From NCBI GenBank assembly GCA_050331455.1, contig JBHJGV010000007.1, positions 62,001 to 126,000 of the forward strand: a stretch of DNA of 64,000 nucleotides, given 5' to 3'. Below are positions 1 through 8,659 of this stretch, piece by piece. The translations under genes were made by a program, and so were the position numbers. Source of the stretch: CAYUYV01 sp050331455 (GTDB lineage: Bacteria > Pseudomonadota > Alphaproteobacteria > JAJFIK01). The notes beneath the pieces are model-generated. The model was given only the letters and a program-made list of their open reading frames with translations. It made no database searches and had not been told where the DNA came from. Positions within the stretch are counted from its first letter, which is position 1. Each line of letters begins with the position of its first letter.

Positions 1-557
1 GGAGCCCGGAGCGAAGCGCACACATGGCGACGGGCCGGGGGGCCTGTCAAGCCGGCGGGGCCGGGTTATGCCGTTCGGTGGGAGCAGACTGGAGCGGGAC
101 GCCGCCAAGCCTCATGCGTGCGTTGTCTGTTTCGCGACCGCACAAAACATGACTGTCGCGTTCTCCAAATGGAGCAATGACGGCGCAGGAAAGGCCGGTT
201 TAGTCGAGCGCGAAGGGGAAGCATGGAGACGCGATCGCACCGTGCGGGCCGGGTTTGATGTTGTTGGGGCCGGCCGAAGCCGATACCATCTCTCTGGGGA
301 ATGACACGAAATTCAACCCGGCATCCGGCAGCGCTCCGAGGCTATGGCGCGTAGCCTTTCGTCGGGACAATCCCGGTGCGCCGGGCATGACGGACCGGAT
401 CCCTCCTGGGCCTGGGTCTTCCTTGGGCCGGGTCTTCCGTGGGCCGGGTCTTCCGTGGGCACGCCGGGCCGTCATCACACGAGTGCGCCGGAAAACGGCG
501 CAAGATCGGGAAACCGATGTGTTGGGGGTCCGTGTTTCTGACCTGGATTGGCGCGTT
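1..557. other. Non-coding stretch upstream of the lytic transglycosylase gene
   Basis: No convincing gene is visible here. Several overlapping open frames exist on both strands, but none has a ribosome-binding site plus family-like protein sequence. The one recognisable structure is the short tandem array at 408-460. The promoter of the transglycosylase gene presumably lies here, but I cannot point to a convincing -35/-10 pair. Confidence 0.5.
408..460. repeat. Short tandem repeat, 16-17 bp unit, about three copies
   Basis: The unit gggccgggtcttccgt occurs exactly at 425-440 and 441-456 and is followed by a partial copy (gggc, 457-460). A related 17-bp copy, gggcctgggtcttcctt, precedes them at 408-424. 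The array lies about 100 bp upstream of the transglycosylase start and codes for nothing I can support. Confidence 0.85.
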
Positions 558-3110
558 ATGAAGTGTGTTCTGTTCCGCCCGCGCCTGGCCGGTCGCGCGG
601 CGTTTTTGTCTTTGCTCATTTGGGTGGCTGTCGCACCGGGAGCGCATGCCGCGGGCGTGCCCATGCCGGCGCTGCGGCCGGAAGCCGTCAGTCCACGAAT
701 TTTATCCTCTGGCGACGTCGACACCCTTCGAACCATCATGCAAAAGGCGCGGAACACGGGCTGGCGGTCCGCTCTGCCGCTCCTGTCCCGGGTCGAGGAT
801 CCCGTTGCGGCCAAAGTCGTCCGCTGGCTTTACCTTCAACAGGCCGGGTCTGGTGCCTCCTTCTCCGACATCGACATATTCATTCGCGAAAACCCGGACT
901 GGCCCCGCCAGGGCCTTTTGCGGGAACTGGCCGAGAAGGCCATGGACGACGATTTGCCCCCTCACCGGGTGATTGGCTGGTTCACGGAGCGCAAACCCAT
1001 CACCGGCGAAGGCATGCTGCGGCTTGGGGAGGCCCATCTGGCATCGGGCCGGGCCACTGTCGGCACAGCCTGGATCCAGAAAGCCTGGTCCGCAACGGAC
1101 CTGTCGCTGCGGGCGGAGCGGCGAATTCTGACGCGCCACAAGGCCCGGCTCTCCCGCCGCGACCACGACGAGCGCCTGGACCAATTGGTCTGGGCGGGCC
1201 AAACCCGGGCCGCCCGCCGTATGCTGCCTCTGGCGAGCCCGAATGTCGCTGCCCTCGCCCGGGCGCGAATCAAGTTGCGCACCGATGCCGGGGGCGTGGA
1301 TGCGGCCATTGCGGCGATTCCCAAAGGTCTCGAAAAGGATGGCGGGCTGATTTACGAGCGCATCCGCTGGCGTCGACGCCGGAACCGGGACGAAGAAACC
1401 TGGCCCCTCTTCCTTGAGGCTCCGAAAGACGCCGGGGGCCTCGGCCACCCCGTGCGCTGGTGGTATGAGCGGCGACTCCAGTCCCGCGAAGCCCTCCAGG
1501 CCGGCAAGCCGGATCTGGCCTATGGCATCCTGCGCCATCACGGTCTGACCCGCGGCCATGCCTTCGCGGACACGGAGTGGAAGGCCGGCTGGATCGCTTT
1601 GCGCTATCTGAACCGGCCCGAAGATGCGGCATTCCACTTCGCTCGCCTCGCGACCAAGGTCTCCAGGCCCATCAGCCGCGGTCGCGCCGCTTACTGGCAA
1701 GGGCGCGCCGCCGAGGCGCTGGGCGATGAAGCGGCCGCCCAGGGCTTCTACCGGGAGGGCAGCGCCTATCTTCAGACCTTTTACGGTCAACTCGCCGGGC
1801 AGCGCGCGGGCGGCACGGCGAATCGGATGAGCCTGGACCGTCCGGTCGCTGTTGATGAAGAGGATGTGGCAGCCTTCGAGAGCGCCGAACTCACACGGGC
1901 GGTCCTGATCGCCTCGGATTTTACATCCGACTATATCGTCCGTCTGATGTTGCTCCATCTGGTGGATGTGGATTCGTCCGCCGCCGGACACGCCCTCGCC
2001 GCCCGCCTTGCGCACCGGATCGACATGCCAAACATGGCGGTGCGCATAGGCAAGCTTGCCTCCTATGAGGGCCATCCGTCCTCAGACTACTCCTATCCCG
2101 TGTTCGATCTGCCCGAGTACCAGGGCAAGGGCCAGGAGCCCGAACCGGCCCTGACCCATGCCATCATCCGCCAGGAAAGTGAATTCAATCCGCGTGCGAT
2201 ATCCCGGGCGAAAGCGCGCGGACTGATGCAGATCCTTCCCTCGACAGCCCGCCTTACGGCCCGCCGCCATGGGCTTTCCTACCAAGTGGCCTGGCTGACG
2301 GAGAAACCGGAATACAACACCCAGATCGGCCGGGCCTTCCTGTCGGATCTGCTGGAGCGTTATGAGGGCTCTTATATTATGACCGCGGCGGCCTACAATG
2401 CCGGCCCGTCCCGGGTGGACCGGTGGATCCGCGAATTCGGCGACCCGCGCGAGCCCGGCACCGATCCGGTCGACTGGGTGGAGAACATTCCTTTCCGCGA
2501 GACGCGTAACTATGTGCAAAGGGTCATGGAAGCCAATCAGGTCTATCGGGCCCGGCTGATCAATGCGCCCTATCGGGTGACCCTGGCTTTCGATTTGAAA
2601 CGTGGGCCGTACACCGATCATGGGGGAACGGACGGGGTCGGATTTGCCGATGCCGGTGCGCCAAATGGACCCCTGCTGAGCCCACCGGACCCCGCCGCGG
2701 CTGCCCTCGCGCCCATGCCGGCGGTGCCTTCGGACCGTCATCCGGTCGCCCCCTCCCGCATGGCCTTCGACGCCGGGTCGCCGGCGGAACCGGCCCCTGA
2801 AGACGCAGAGTCATCACAAGGCGGATCATCACCGGATGCCGTGGCAATGTCGGAATTGACCGCGAGCCATGACGAGGTTCTCGAGGTGTTGCCGGTTCAG
2901 CGGCCCACGGAGGAACTCGACCCCGAAGACGTGGTCCTGGCCCCTCGGGCGGTGCCCGAGCCCCTGCCCCGCGTGGATACGCTTGTATCACCGGGTGCGC
3001 GCCCAGATGCGCCCCCAGATGCGCCCCAAGATGCGCCAGTGGCCCGCCGCACCCAAGACGTTGTTCCGGCCCCGCGCCCGGACATCCCCTTGGATGGCCC
3101 GCCGTCCTGA
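558..3110 (+). CDS. Lytic murein transglycosylase (soluble lytic transglycosylase type)
   Basis: Periplasmic enzyme expected to cleave the MurNAc-GlcNAc bond of peptidoglycan with formation of 1,6-anhydroMurNAc. The frame is open from 255, but the ATG at 558 begins a clear signal peptide (FLSLLIWVAVAPGAHA, cleavage near residue 32), so I start there (850 aa). Residues of about 50-500 form a helical superhelix-like region typical of Slt70. The catalytic SLT domain lies at about 530-690, with IIRQESEFNP (catalytic Glu near 540), GLMQILPSTA and AAYNAGPSRV. The last 170 residues are a proline- and acid-rich tail without family similarity; it contains a 12-bp tandem repeat (3003-3038). The protein is longer than Slt70 because of this tail. 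Identification is firm; the tail's role is unknown. Confidence 0.93.
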   Translation: MKCVLFRPRLAGRAAFLSLLIWVAVAPGAHAAGVPMPALRPEAVSPRILSSGDVDTLRTIMQKARNTGWRSALPLLSRVEDPVAAKVVRWLYLQQAGSGASFSDIDIFIRENPDWPRQGLLRELAEKAMDDDLPPHRVIGWFTERKPITGEGMLRLGEAHLASGRATVGTAWIQKAWSATDLSLRAERRILTRHKARLSRRDHDERLDQLVWAGQTRAARRMLPLASPNVAALARARIKLRTDAGGVDAAIAAIPKGLEKDGGLIYERIRWRRRRNRDEETWPLFLEAPKDAGGLGHPVRWWYERRLQSREALQAGKPDLAYGILRHHGLTRGHAFADTEWKAGWIALRYLNRPEDAAFHFARLATKVSRPISRGRAAYWQGRAAEALGDEAAAQGFYREGSAYLQTFYGQLAGQRAGGTANRMSLDRPVAVDEEDVAAFESAELTRAVLIASDFTSDYIVRLMLLHLVDVDSSAAGHALAARLAHRIDMPNMAVRIGKLASYEGHPSSDYSYPVFDLPEYQGKGQEPEPALTHAIIRQESEFNPRAISRAKARGLMQILPSTARLTARRHGLSYQVAWLTEKPEYNTQIGRAFLSDLLERYEGSYIMTAAAYNAGPSRVDRWIREFGDPREPGTDPVDWVENIPFRETRNYVQRVMEANQVYRARLINAPYRVTLAFDLKRGPYTDHGGTDGVGFADAGAPNGPLLSPPDPAAAALAPMPAVPSDRHPVAPSRMAFDAGSPAEPAPEDAESSQGGSSPDAVAMSELTASHDEVLEVLPVQRPTEELDPEDVVLAPRAVPEPLPRVDTLVSPGARPDAPPDAPQDAPVARRTQDVVPAPRPDIPLDGPPS
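3003..3038. repeat. 12-bp tandem repeat (three copies) inside the transglycosylase tail
   Basis: The unit ccagatgcgccc is exact at 3003-3014 and 3015-3026. A third copy with two changes follows at 3027-3038. It encodes PDAP-type repeats in the proline-rich C-terminal tail of the lytic transglycosylase and keeps the reading frame. Confidence 0.85.
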
Positions 3111-3233
3111 TATCTTCAACAACCGTTTGAAAACGCAAGGGCTTCTTAACCCGGCTGGGCGCCCATGCTAAAGCCCCATCGGGACAGTCCGGATTCGATC
3201 GGACCCCGCGGCGGCGAAGGGAGAGCCAAAGCC

Positions 3234-4331
3234 ATGACAGATGTGCTGCTGGTGGGTGCCGGCCAGATCGGCCGCAAGATCACGTGGCTGCTGGAACGCA
3301 CCGGGGATTATCGTGTCACCCTAACGGATAGGTCCCAACAGGCCCTCCATCGCTTGGGCCCGGGTGCGGCAACCCGCCTTCTCGCCGTCGATGCCGAGGA
3401 TACGGATCGCCTCACGGCGGCCCTGGACGGCATGTTCGCGGTGATCTCGGCGGCGCCCTACAATGTCACCCGTCATGTGGCCGATGCGGCGCGGCGGGCG
3501 GGCGTCCATTATCTGGATCTCACCGAAGACGTGGCCATGAAGGCCTATGTGAAGAGCATCGCCGAGGGTGCGAACAGCGCGTTCATTCCCCAATGCGGTC
3601 TTGCACCGGGTTTCATCTCGATCGTCGGCTATAACCTGGCGCAGCGCTTTGACTCGCTCGACACGTTGAGCCTGCGCGTGGGCGCCCTGCCCCAGTTTCC
3701 GTCCAATGCCCTGACTTACAATCTGACCTGGAGCACGGACGGGGTAATCAATGAATATTGCCAGCCCTGCGAAGCGATCGTGAACGGTCAATTGGCGACC
3801 GTGCCGCCCATGGAGGAAATCGAGCACTTCTCCCTCGACGGTATCCGATACGAAGCCTTCAACACATCCGGCGGTCTGGGCACCTTATGCGAAACCCTGT
3901 CGGGCCGGGTGCGCCAGCTCAATTACCGCACGATCCGCTATCCCGGACACCGGGACGCCATGAAAATGCTGCTTCAGGATCTTCGGCTTGCGGAGCGTCC
4001 GGAACTGTTGAAGGAAATTCTGGAATATGCCCTGCCCTCGACCCGTCAGGACGTGGTCGTTATTTTCGTGACCGCGACCGGCTACCAGGACGGGCGTTTG
4101 ATGCAGGAGTCCTATATGAACCGGGTGCTGGCCCGGGATGTCAACGGCAAGACCTGGACCGGCATCCAGACCACGACCGCCTCGGCCGTGTGCGCCGTGC
4201 TCGATATGCTGAAACACGGACAATTGCCCAAGGCCGGGTTTATCAGGCAGGAACAGATCAGTCTGCCGGCTTTTCTCTCGAACCGGTTCGGCCGGGTCTA
4301 TGCTCCCGAAACGCCGATGCCCGGCTTGTGA
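3234..4331 (+). CDS. Saccharopine dehydrogenase family NAD(P)-dependent oxidoreductase
   Basis: Oxidoreductase of the Sacchrp_dh_NADP family. The N-terminal Rossmann motif VLLVGAGQIGRKI sits at residues 4-16, and AAPYNVTRHVADAARRAGVHYLDL follows the usual pattern of the NADP domain; CGLAPGF is the family signature near residue 120. The length (365 aa) matches LYS9-like or carboxynorspermidine-dehydrogenase-like enzymes. The frame is open from 3165, but the ATG at 3234 has a ribosome-binding site (gaaggga) and begins directly at the Rossmann strand. The gene stands alone, convergent with the glycosyltransferase gene that ends 12 bp away. The family covers lysine and polyamine metabolism and I cannot assign a substrate. 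Confidence 0.85.
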   Translation: MTDVLLVGAGQIGRKITWLLERTGDYRVTLTDRSQQALHRLGPGAATRLLAVDAEDTDRLTAALDGMFAVISAAPYNVTRHVADAARRAGVHYLDLTEDVAMKAYVKSIAEGANSAFIPQCGLAPGFISIVGYNLAQRFDSLDTLSLRVGALPQFPSNALTYNLTWSTDGVINEYCQPCEAIVNGQLATVPPMEEIEHFSLDGIRYEAFNTSGGLGTLCETLSGRVRQLNYRTIRYPGHRDAMKMLLQDLRLAERPELLKEILEYALPSTRQDVVVIFVTATGYQDGRLMQESYMNRVLARDVNGKTWTGIQTTTASAVCAVLDMLKHGQLPKAGFIRQEQISLPAFLSNRFGRVYAPETPMPGL

Positions 4332-4343
4332 CGGGCGAAGCGC

Positions 4344-5423
4344 TCAGTAGGGCGCCTTGTCGTACCATTTCTTGCCCAGCATGGCCAAAGCGACCGCTCC
4401 CGCATTGCGCCAGCGCCGCCGGCTGAGGCGGACGAGCGCCACCCGGGCCGTCGTAAGATAGATGATGGGCAACAGATCCGGGCGGTGCTTCCGGGTGAAG
4501 AGCAGTTTGCTCTGTGTCATGTAGAAGTCCGCCAAGGCGCCGCGGCGGCGCGCCGCCGATCCCGTCCCGATGCTCGCACCCTTTTTGTGGTAGATGATCG
4601 CATCGGGCGCATAGAGGTGATCGAAACGGCCGCGGGTTCGCATGGCCCAGTCGATTTCCTCGTAGAACAGGAAATAGCGTTCGTCCAGCAGGCCGACCTC
4701 GTCCAGAAAGGCGCGCGAGGTGAACATGGAGGCGCCGAGCACCATGTCCGTCCGCCGTTCCACATCCGACCGGTTGATTTTCACATCCTTGAAGGGCCGA
4801 TCAATGTCGATGGCGTAGGTGGAGCCGTTCCAAGCCTTGAAGCCGCCGCCATTGAGGGCCTGGATCGTGTCCGGATCTTCGTAATACAGGATTGTCGATC
4901 CGCAGATGCCCGGCTTGGGATGCTCCTCCATGCGGGCGACCATTCGGCCCATAGCCGTGGGCTCCTGGACGGTATCGTTATTCAGCACCCAGAAATAATC
5001 GAAGGTCGGATCGGACAGCGCCCATCGCAGGCCGGCATTGTTGCCCCCGGCGAACCCGTAATTGCCGCCAGTGCGCAACACGACGACCCGGGCGGCCCGG
5101 TCCGCCGGTGAAGCGGGTTGTCCCGCATCAACGCAGATCATGGACAGGGGCTTGTCGATCGGGGGATCGGTGAAGCGGGCCATGGCGGGATCGCTTGGCC
5201 CCTCCCAAACGGCCTCGCCGCGCCCCCAGGCCGTGAGGCGGTCGACCGATCCATCCGTAGACGCATTATCACAGACAATGACCTGAAAGTTCGGATGGTC
5301 CGAGCGCAGCAGGCTTTCCAGACACTCGATCGTATCGGACCACGCATTCCAGTTCAGAAGAACAACAGCCACACGCGATCCGGACCCGGCGTCGGGGCCG
5401 CCGCCAAGCGTTTCGTCTTCCAT
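4344..5423 (-). CDS. Glycosyltransferase family 2 (rhamnosyltransferase-like)
   Basis: GT-A fold nucleotide-sugar glycosyltransferase, 359 aa. It opens with VAVVLLNWNAWSDTIECLES, followed by VIVCDNASTDGS, GGNYGFAGGNNAGLRWA and the DxD-type WVLNNDT. FLFYEEIDWAMRTR is the usual acceptor-side/base region. This is the pattern of WbbL-like rhamnosyltransferases, which fits the complete dTDP-rhamnose pathway 6 kb away. The frame runs open to 5564, but the ATG at 5423 places the start just before the GT domain. It lies downstream of the cpsD-like gene on the same strand, with a 190-bp gap that holds a 14-bp duplication. Donor specificity is inference from context. Confidence 0.88.
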   Translation of the reverse strand: MEDETLGGGPDAGSGSRVAVVLLNWNAWSDTIECLESLLRSDHPNFQVIVCDNASTDGSVDRLTAWGRGEAVWEGPSDPAMARFTDPPIDKPLSMICVDAGQPASPADRAARVVVLRTGGNYGFAGGNNAGLRWALSDPTFDYFWVLNNDTVQEPTAMGRMVARMEEHPKPGICGSTILYYEDPDTIQALNGGGFKAWNGSTYAIDIDRPFKDVKINRSDVERRTDMVLGASMFTSRAFLDEVGLLDERYFLFYEEIDWAMRTRGRFDHLYAPDAIIYHKKGASIGTGSAARRRGALADFYMTQSKLLFTRKHRPDLLPIIYLTTARVALVRLSRRRWRNAGAVALAMLGKKWYDKAPY

Positions 5424-5560
5424 GTCCTGATTCCTGTCTAGAATGGTCCGGCTGTCGAGCCAGCACCGTGGCCACTGGCACCCCTGGGGGGCTCCACGCA
5501 TCCTGAACCCGTTGTAACGCCGTCCGCATGATCTGTCAGCCGTTGCGCATCGCGAGGAGC

Positions 5561-5588
5561 CCATCGCTGGGGGGCCATCGCTAGGGGG
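5561..5588. repeat. 14-bp near-perfect tandem duplication
   Basis: ccatcgctgggggg (5561-5574) is followed directly by ccatcgctaggggg (5575-5588), which differs at one base. It lies in the gap between the CpsD-like gene and the glycosyltransferase gene. G-runs are repeated, so replication slippage is a likely origin. Confidence 0.75.
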
Positions 5589-5615
5589 CCCATGGCACGG
5601 GATCAGGCAGAGCGA

Positions 5616-6467
5616 TCAACGCTGGTTTTTCTTTTGCGAATAATATTCGTAGGAGTAGTAACCGTATTCCTGCGCCGCCTTCGAACTGGTCTTGTTCAAA
5701 ACAATTCCGATGAATTTCTCGGGCTTGATCAAGGAGATCGCCCGCTTGATATGGGCGCGTGTCGTCTTTCCCTCTTCGACAAGAAGAAGGCATCCGTCCG
5801 TATTTTTAAGGAACGGTACGCAACTGTCGCCCAGAAGCAGCGGGGGAAGATCGAACAAGACCAGTTTGTTGTTCACATGGGACAAGACCCTGTCGGAAAC
5901 ATCGTTCACCGGGCGGGCCGTCAGGAGCGGCGAGGAGGACGGAATGCCGGACTTGGTCGGAAGCAGGCTCATGCCCTCGATTTCACTCTCGAACACACAG
6001 TCTTCGACATCGTGGAGGCCGCCAAGCACCGTATCGAGCCCTCGATCCACCTTGAGGCCGAGCGTGCGGCAAACATTGGGACGGCGAAGGTCCGCGTCGA
6101 CCAGAACGGTTTGATAGTTTTGGAACCGGCTCAAACAGATGGCGAGGTTGATGGACATGAAGGTCTTGCCTTCGCCCGCGCCGCAGCTCGTCACCGCCAG
6201 CACCCGTCCGCGCCGTTCGCTGAGCCAGTTGACAATCTGAGTCGTCAAGGTGCGGAACAGATCGATTTCCGGCAGCGCATCCATCGCGCAGATGATCTTG
6301 TTGCGTCGGTAGACGCTGGCGTCGGCCGGGCGGATCGTCGGCGCTGGTCGGTCCTTGGCTGAAGCGTGCTGAGCGGCGCCTTGACCCTGGCCGAACACAC
6401 CGCCGACATCGGCCTGTGCAAAATCGCTTGAAAGGGCTGCATGAATATCGACAGGCCGTGACGTCAT
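5616..6467 (-). CDS. BY-kinase/CpsD-type polysaccharide co-polymerase ATPase
   Basis: Cytoplasmic P-loop tyrosine autokinase of the CpsD/CapB/Wzc-C family that works with a Wzz-type membrane partner to control polysaccharide polymerisation. Visible motifs are Walker A SCGAGEGKT (residues 94-102), Walker A' VLVDADLRRP (121-130), Walker B KLVLFDLPP and a C-terminal tyrosine cluster YGYYSYEYYSQKKNQR, the usual autophosphorylation site. Residues 1-60 are a low-complexity leader. It is a separate polypeptide (283 aa), as in Gram-positive systems, not fused to the Wzz domain as in Wzc or ExoP. The ATG at 6467 lacks a strong Shine-Dalgarno, so the start is less certain than the product. Its membrane partner is probably the Wzz protein upstream. 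Confidence 0.88.
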   Translation of the reverse strand: MTSRPVDIHAALSSDFAQADVGGVFGQGQGAAQHASAKDRPAPTIRPADASVYRRNKIICAMDALPEIDLFRTLTTQIVNWLSERRGRVLAVTSCGAGEGKTFMSINLAICLSRFQNYQTVLVDADLRRPNVCRTLGLKVDRGLDTVLGGLHDVEDCVFESEIEGMSLLPTKSGIPSSSPLLTARPVNDVSDRVLSHVNNKLVLFDLPPLLLGDSCVPFLKNTDGCLLLVEEGKTTRAHIKRAISLIKPEKFIGIVLNKTSSKAAQEYGYYSYEYYSQKKNQR

Positions 6468-6776
6468 AAGGTGATCAACTCTAAAATGCCTGATGTATGG
6501 CCGTCAGACCTCGTCAGGTGCCGCGTCATGCGGTCCGACGGCAAGACGGAACATCACTGTTTCAGGTCTCGGCACGATGCCGACAATCTCGGAAACCAGC
6601 CAAACCGATGGGTCAGGGCCAGGGGTCTACACGCCATGCCGCGAATAATCCCGATTTTGCCTGTGATCTCACGCCGGCGGTTGCACGTTCTCCAGACGTT
6701 CGACAGTGATAAACGCTAGCGGTAACGAAATCACCTAATTTCCAAACCATCTTTTGCCGACCGTTAAGAGGTGAAA
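6468..6776. other. Non-coding gap upstream of the CpsD-like gene
   Basis: About 310 bp without a supportable gene. The part near 6710-6780 is noticeably AT-richer than the surroundings, which suits a promoter for the downstream minus-strand genes (cpsD-like and glycosyltransferase). I see no clear consensus promoter. Confidence 0.4.
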
Positions 6777-6950
6777 TCAACCTTCTGTAGCGCGTCCAAT
6801 TCGGTGATCCTCCAGCAAAAGCCAGTCTCGCCGGTCTGTGCTCCCGTCAGCCCGGGTCCCGGTCTGCAACGCGGAAACGGACGCCTGAATGCGCTCCATG
6901 ACCGCCGCCGATTGAGGTCCTGCGACTCGTTTACGCCCGCTGTGAACCAT
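6777..6950 (-). CDS. Possible small protein (57 aa) between the Wzz and CpsD genes
   Basis: A short open frame starting at an ATG that is preceded by an excellent Shine-Dalgarno (aggag, seven bases upstream). The product is hydrophilic and mildly helical, with segments MERIQASVSALQTGT and DRRDWLLLEDHR; there is no signal peptide or membrane segment. It lies on the same strand as, and between, the Wzz-type and CpsD-type genes, so it could belong to the same transcript. I recognise no family. The ribosome-binding site is the main support; the frame could be fortuitous. Confidence 0.35.
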   Translation of the reverse strand: MVHSGRKRVAGPQSAAVMERIQASVSALQTGTRADGSTDRRDWLLLEDHRIGRATEG

Positions 6951-7064
6951 CTTCACTCTCCTGCGCCTGATTCTTGTTCTTGATGTGACGCGCACAAAAA
7001 AACGAGGGCACAGTGACATCCCCTGCAAGCCTGGATCACCATCAAGGGCGCTTTGGCACTTAAG

Positions 7065-8642
7065 TCAAACCGCGCGTTGCCGTTTGCGCTGGGCCGGGCG
7101 CCGGCGGGGCGGACGCCTGCCCCTTCGCTTCGAGGGCTGCCCCGACAGAGACCGGCTCAAACGGGAAAACCAAGACCGATTCGGATCCCGGAAATTCCCG
7201 GCACCCGACCGCAAGTCCGGAATCATGGCCAGGGGTTGAAAGCCGACCACGGCTTCGAGTTGCCGCGGGCTGTGAATACGGTCATCGAGGAAGTCCATCA
7301 GGAACAAAACCACGACCACTGAGCCGAAGCCGAACAAAAAGCCCGCCCCCACAATGATGGGCCGGTTCGGGCTGGACGGTTCCTGGGGAAGCAGAGGCGG
7401 TTCCAGAAGAGTGAAGCGCTCCCCTTTACTTGATTTTTCGAGGACATTGGCCTGCTCTGCGACGAGCTGTTTCTGCCTCGTCTCGTCATATTGCCCTTTG
7501 GCGTTGTCATAATCCCGCTGGAGCTGAAGATACCGCTGATCCAGCTGAGGCGACTCCATCGCGCGTTCCTCGAGTTGGCTCAGTTTTTGTTGCAGGGCCG
7601 CACGCTCGGTCTGAAGCCGGCTTCTCTCACCGTTCAGCGCCTGGATCTGGGCGTCGATCCGCAAAGCCGCGGGGTCAGCGATCTGGCCCGAAGAGGAAAG
7701 CCCGGAGCCGGACGGCGCACTCTGAATACTGTCGACGAGCGCCTTTAGGCGGATGACCTCCGGATGATCGCTGGTGTAAATCCGGCGTGCCCGTTCATAT
7801 TCGGCAACGATCTGGGCCGGACTTGCAGCGTTTTGGTCCTCGACATCCGTGGGCAGGGCCGTGATTTCCATTTCCCGGCGCAGCAGGATTTCGCGGTCGT
7901 CCACACTGGACAATTGACTGTCGATGGAGCGGATCTGTTCTTCGGTTCGGGTGATTAAATCGAGCAGAACACTGCCCTGCCCGATGGCAAATCCGGGGTT
8001 TTCCCGCTTGAACTGGGTCAGGCGCGCTTCGAGCTGTGACACGATCTCCGCCAGTCGCTGCGCTTCGGTTTCCAGGAAAGACGCGACTTCGGAGGATTGG
8101 TTGCGGCGCTCAATGGCATTGCGCTGGAGATAAAGCCGGGCCAGTTCGCGGGTTACGGCCTGGGCCTCACGGGCCTGAAGGCTGGTGTAGGACAACTCGA
8201 AGGAAATCAGCGCCGACATGGGGCGGCCGTTTTCGGGATTGATGATCTTCGTGGTCTGTTTTTCCAGGTTGATCGCTCCGCGCATCCGTTCCACGGCGGC
8301 AATGATCGGCTGGGTTTCGCGCATCTCCGCGTAAAGGCCATACCGCTCGATCACGTCGGCGAGGTTTCGGACGGTCATGATCCGTTGATGGATCAGTTCG
8401 AGCCGGCGCTCTGCAATGGACCGAATGGTGGTGCCGATCAGGTCCGGCGGAATCTCCGCATCCTCGATGATCACCACGGCCGTCGATGTGTAACGGTTGG
8501 GCAGGACCAGGGAGACCAGCCCGGCGATGGTCATGGTCGCCAGCGCAACGCCGAGGATCAGAAATTTTTTGCGCCAGAACAGGCTCACATAGTGGTCGAG
8601 ACCCTTTCCGGAGCCCATGGACGGGCTTTCATCATAATCCAA
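7065..8642 (-). CDS. Wzz/GumC-type polysaccharide chain-length determinant
   Basis: Inner-membrane polysaccharide co-polymerase with the typical layout. There is an N-terminal transmembrane helix (KKFLILGVALATMTIAGLV), a long periplasmic coiled-coil region with heptads and AQRLAEIVSQLEARLTQFK, and a second helix (PIIVGAGFLFGFGSVVVVLF). A short basic cytoplasmic tail rich in Arg/Lys ends the protein. It lacks the fused BY-kinase domain, which is supplied by the separate CpsD-like gene downstream. I chose the TTG at 8642 because a perfect ggagg lies eight bases upstream; the ATG at 8618 is the alternative. The gene starts 17 bp after the beta-barrel gene, so the two are co-transcribed. Product about 525 aa. 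Confidence 0.88.
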   Translation of the reverse strand: MDYDESPSMGSGKGLDHYVSLFWRKKFLILGVALATMTIAGLVSLVLPNRYTSTAVVIIEDAEIPPDLIGTTIRSIAERRLELIHQRIMTVRNLADVIERYGLYAEMRETQPIIAAVERMRGAINLEKQTTKIINPENGRPMSALISFELSYTSLQAREAQAVTRELARLYLQRNAIERRNQSSEVASFLETEAQRLAEIVSQLEARLTQFKRENPGFAIGQGSVLLDLITRTEEQIRSIDSQLSSVDDREILLRREMEITALPTDVEDQNAASPAQIVAEYERARRIYTSDHPEVIRLKALVDSIQSAPSGSGLSSSGQIADPAALRIDAQIQALNGERSRLQTERAALQQKLSQLEERAMESPQLDQRYLQLQRDYDNAKGQYDETRQKQLVAEQANVLEKSSKGERFTLLEPPLLPQEPSSPNRPIIVGAGFLFGFGSVVVVLFLMDFLDDRIHSPRQLEAVVGFQPLAMIPDLRSGAGNFRDPNRSWFSRLSRSLSGQPSKRRGRRPPRRRPAQRKRQRAV

Positions 8643-8659
8643 GATATGGTCCTCCGAAC

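Noticed and set aside
408..460. Possible CRISPR-like or origin iteron array
   Set aside because: Units are directly adjacent without spacers and only about three copies, so this is a simple tandem repeat.
702..2075. 457-aa open frame on the minus strand opposite the lytic transglycosylase
   Set aside because: It lies wholly inside a well-supported gene, has no family-like motifs and follows from GC-rich codon bias.
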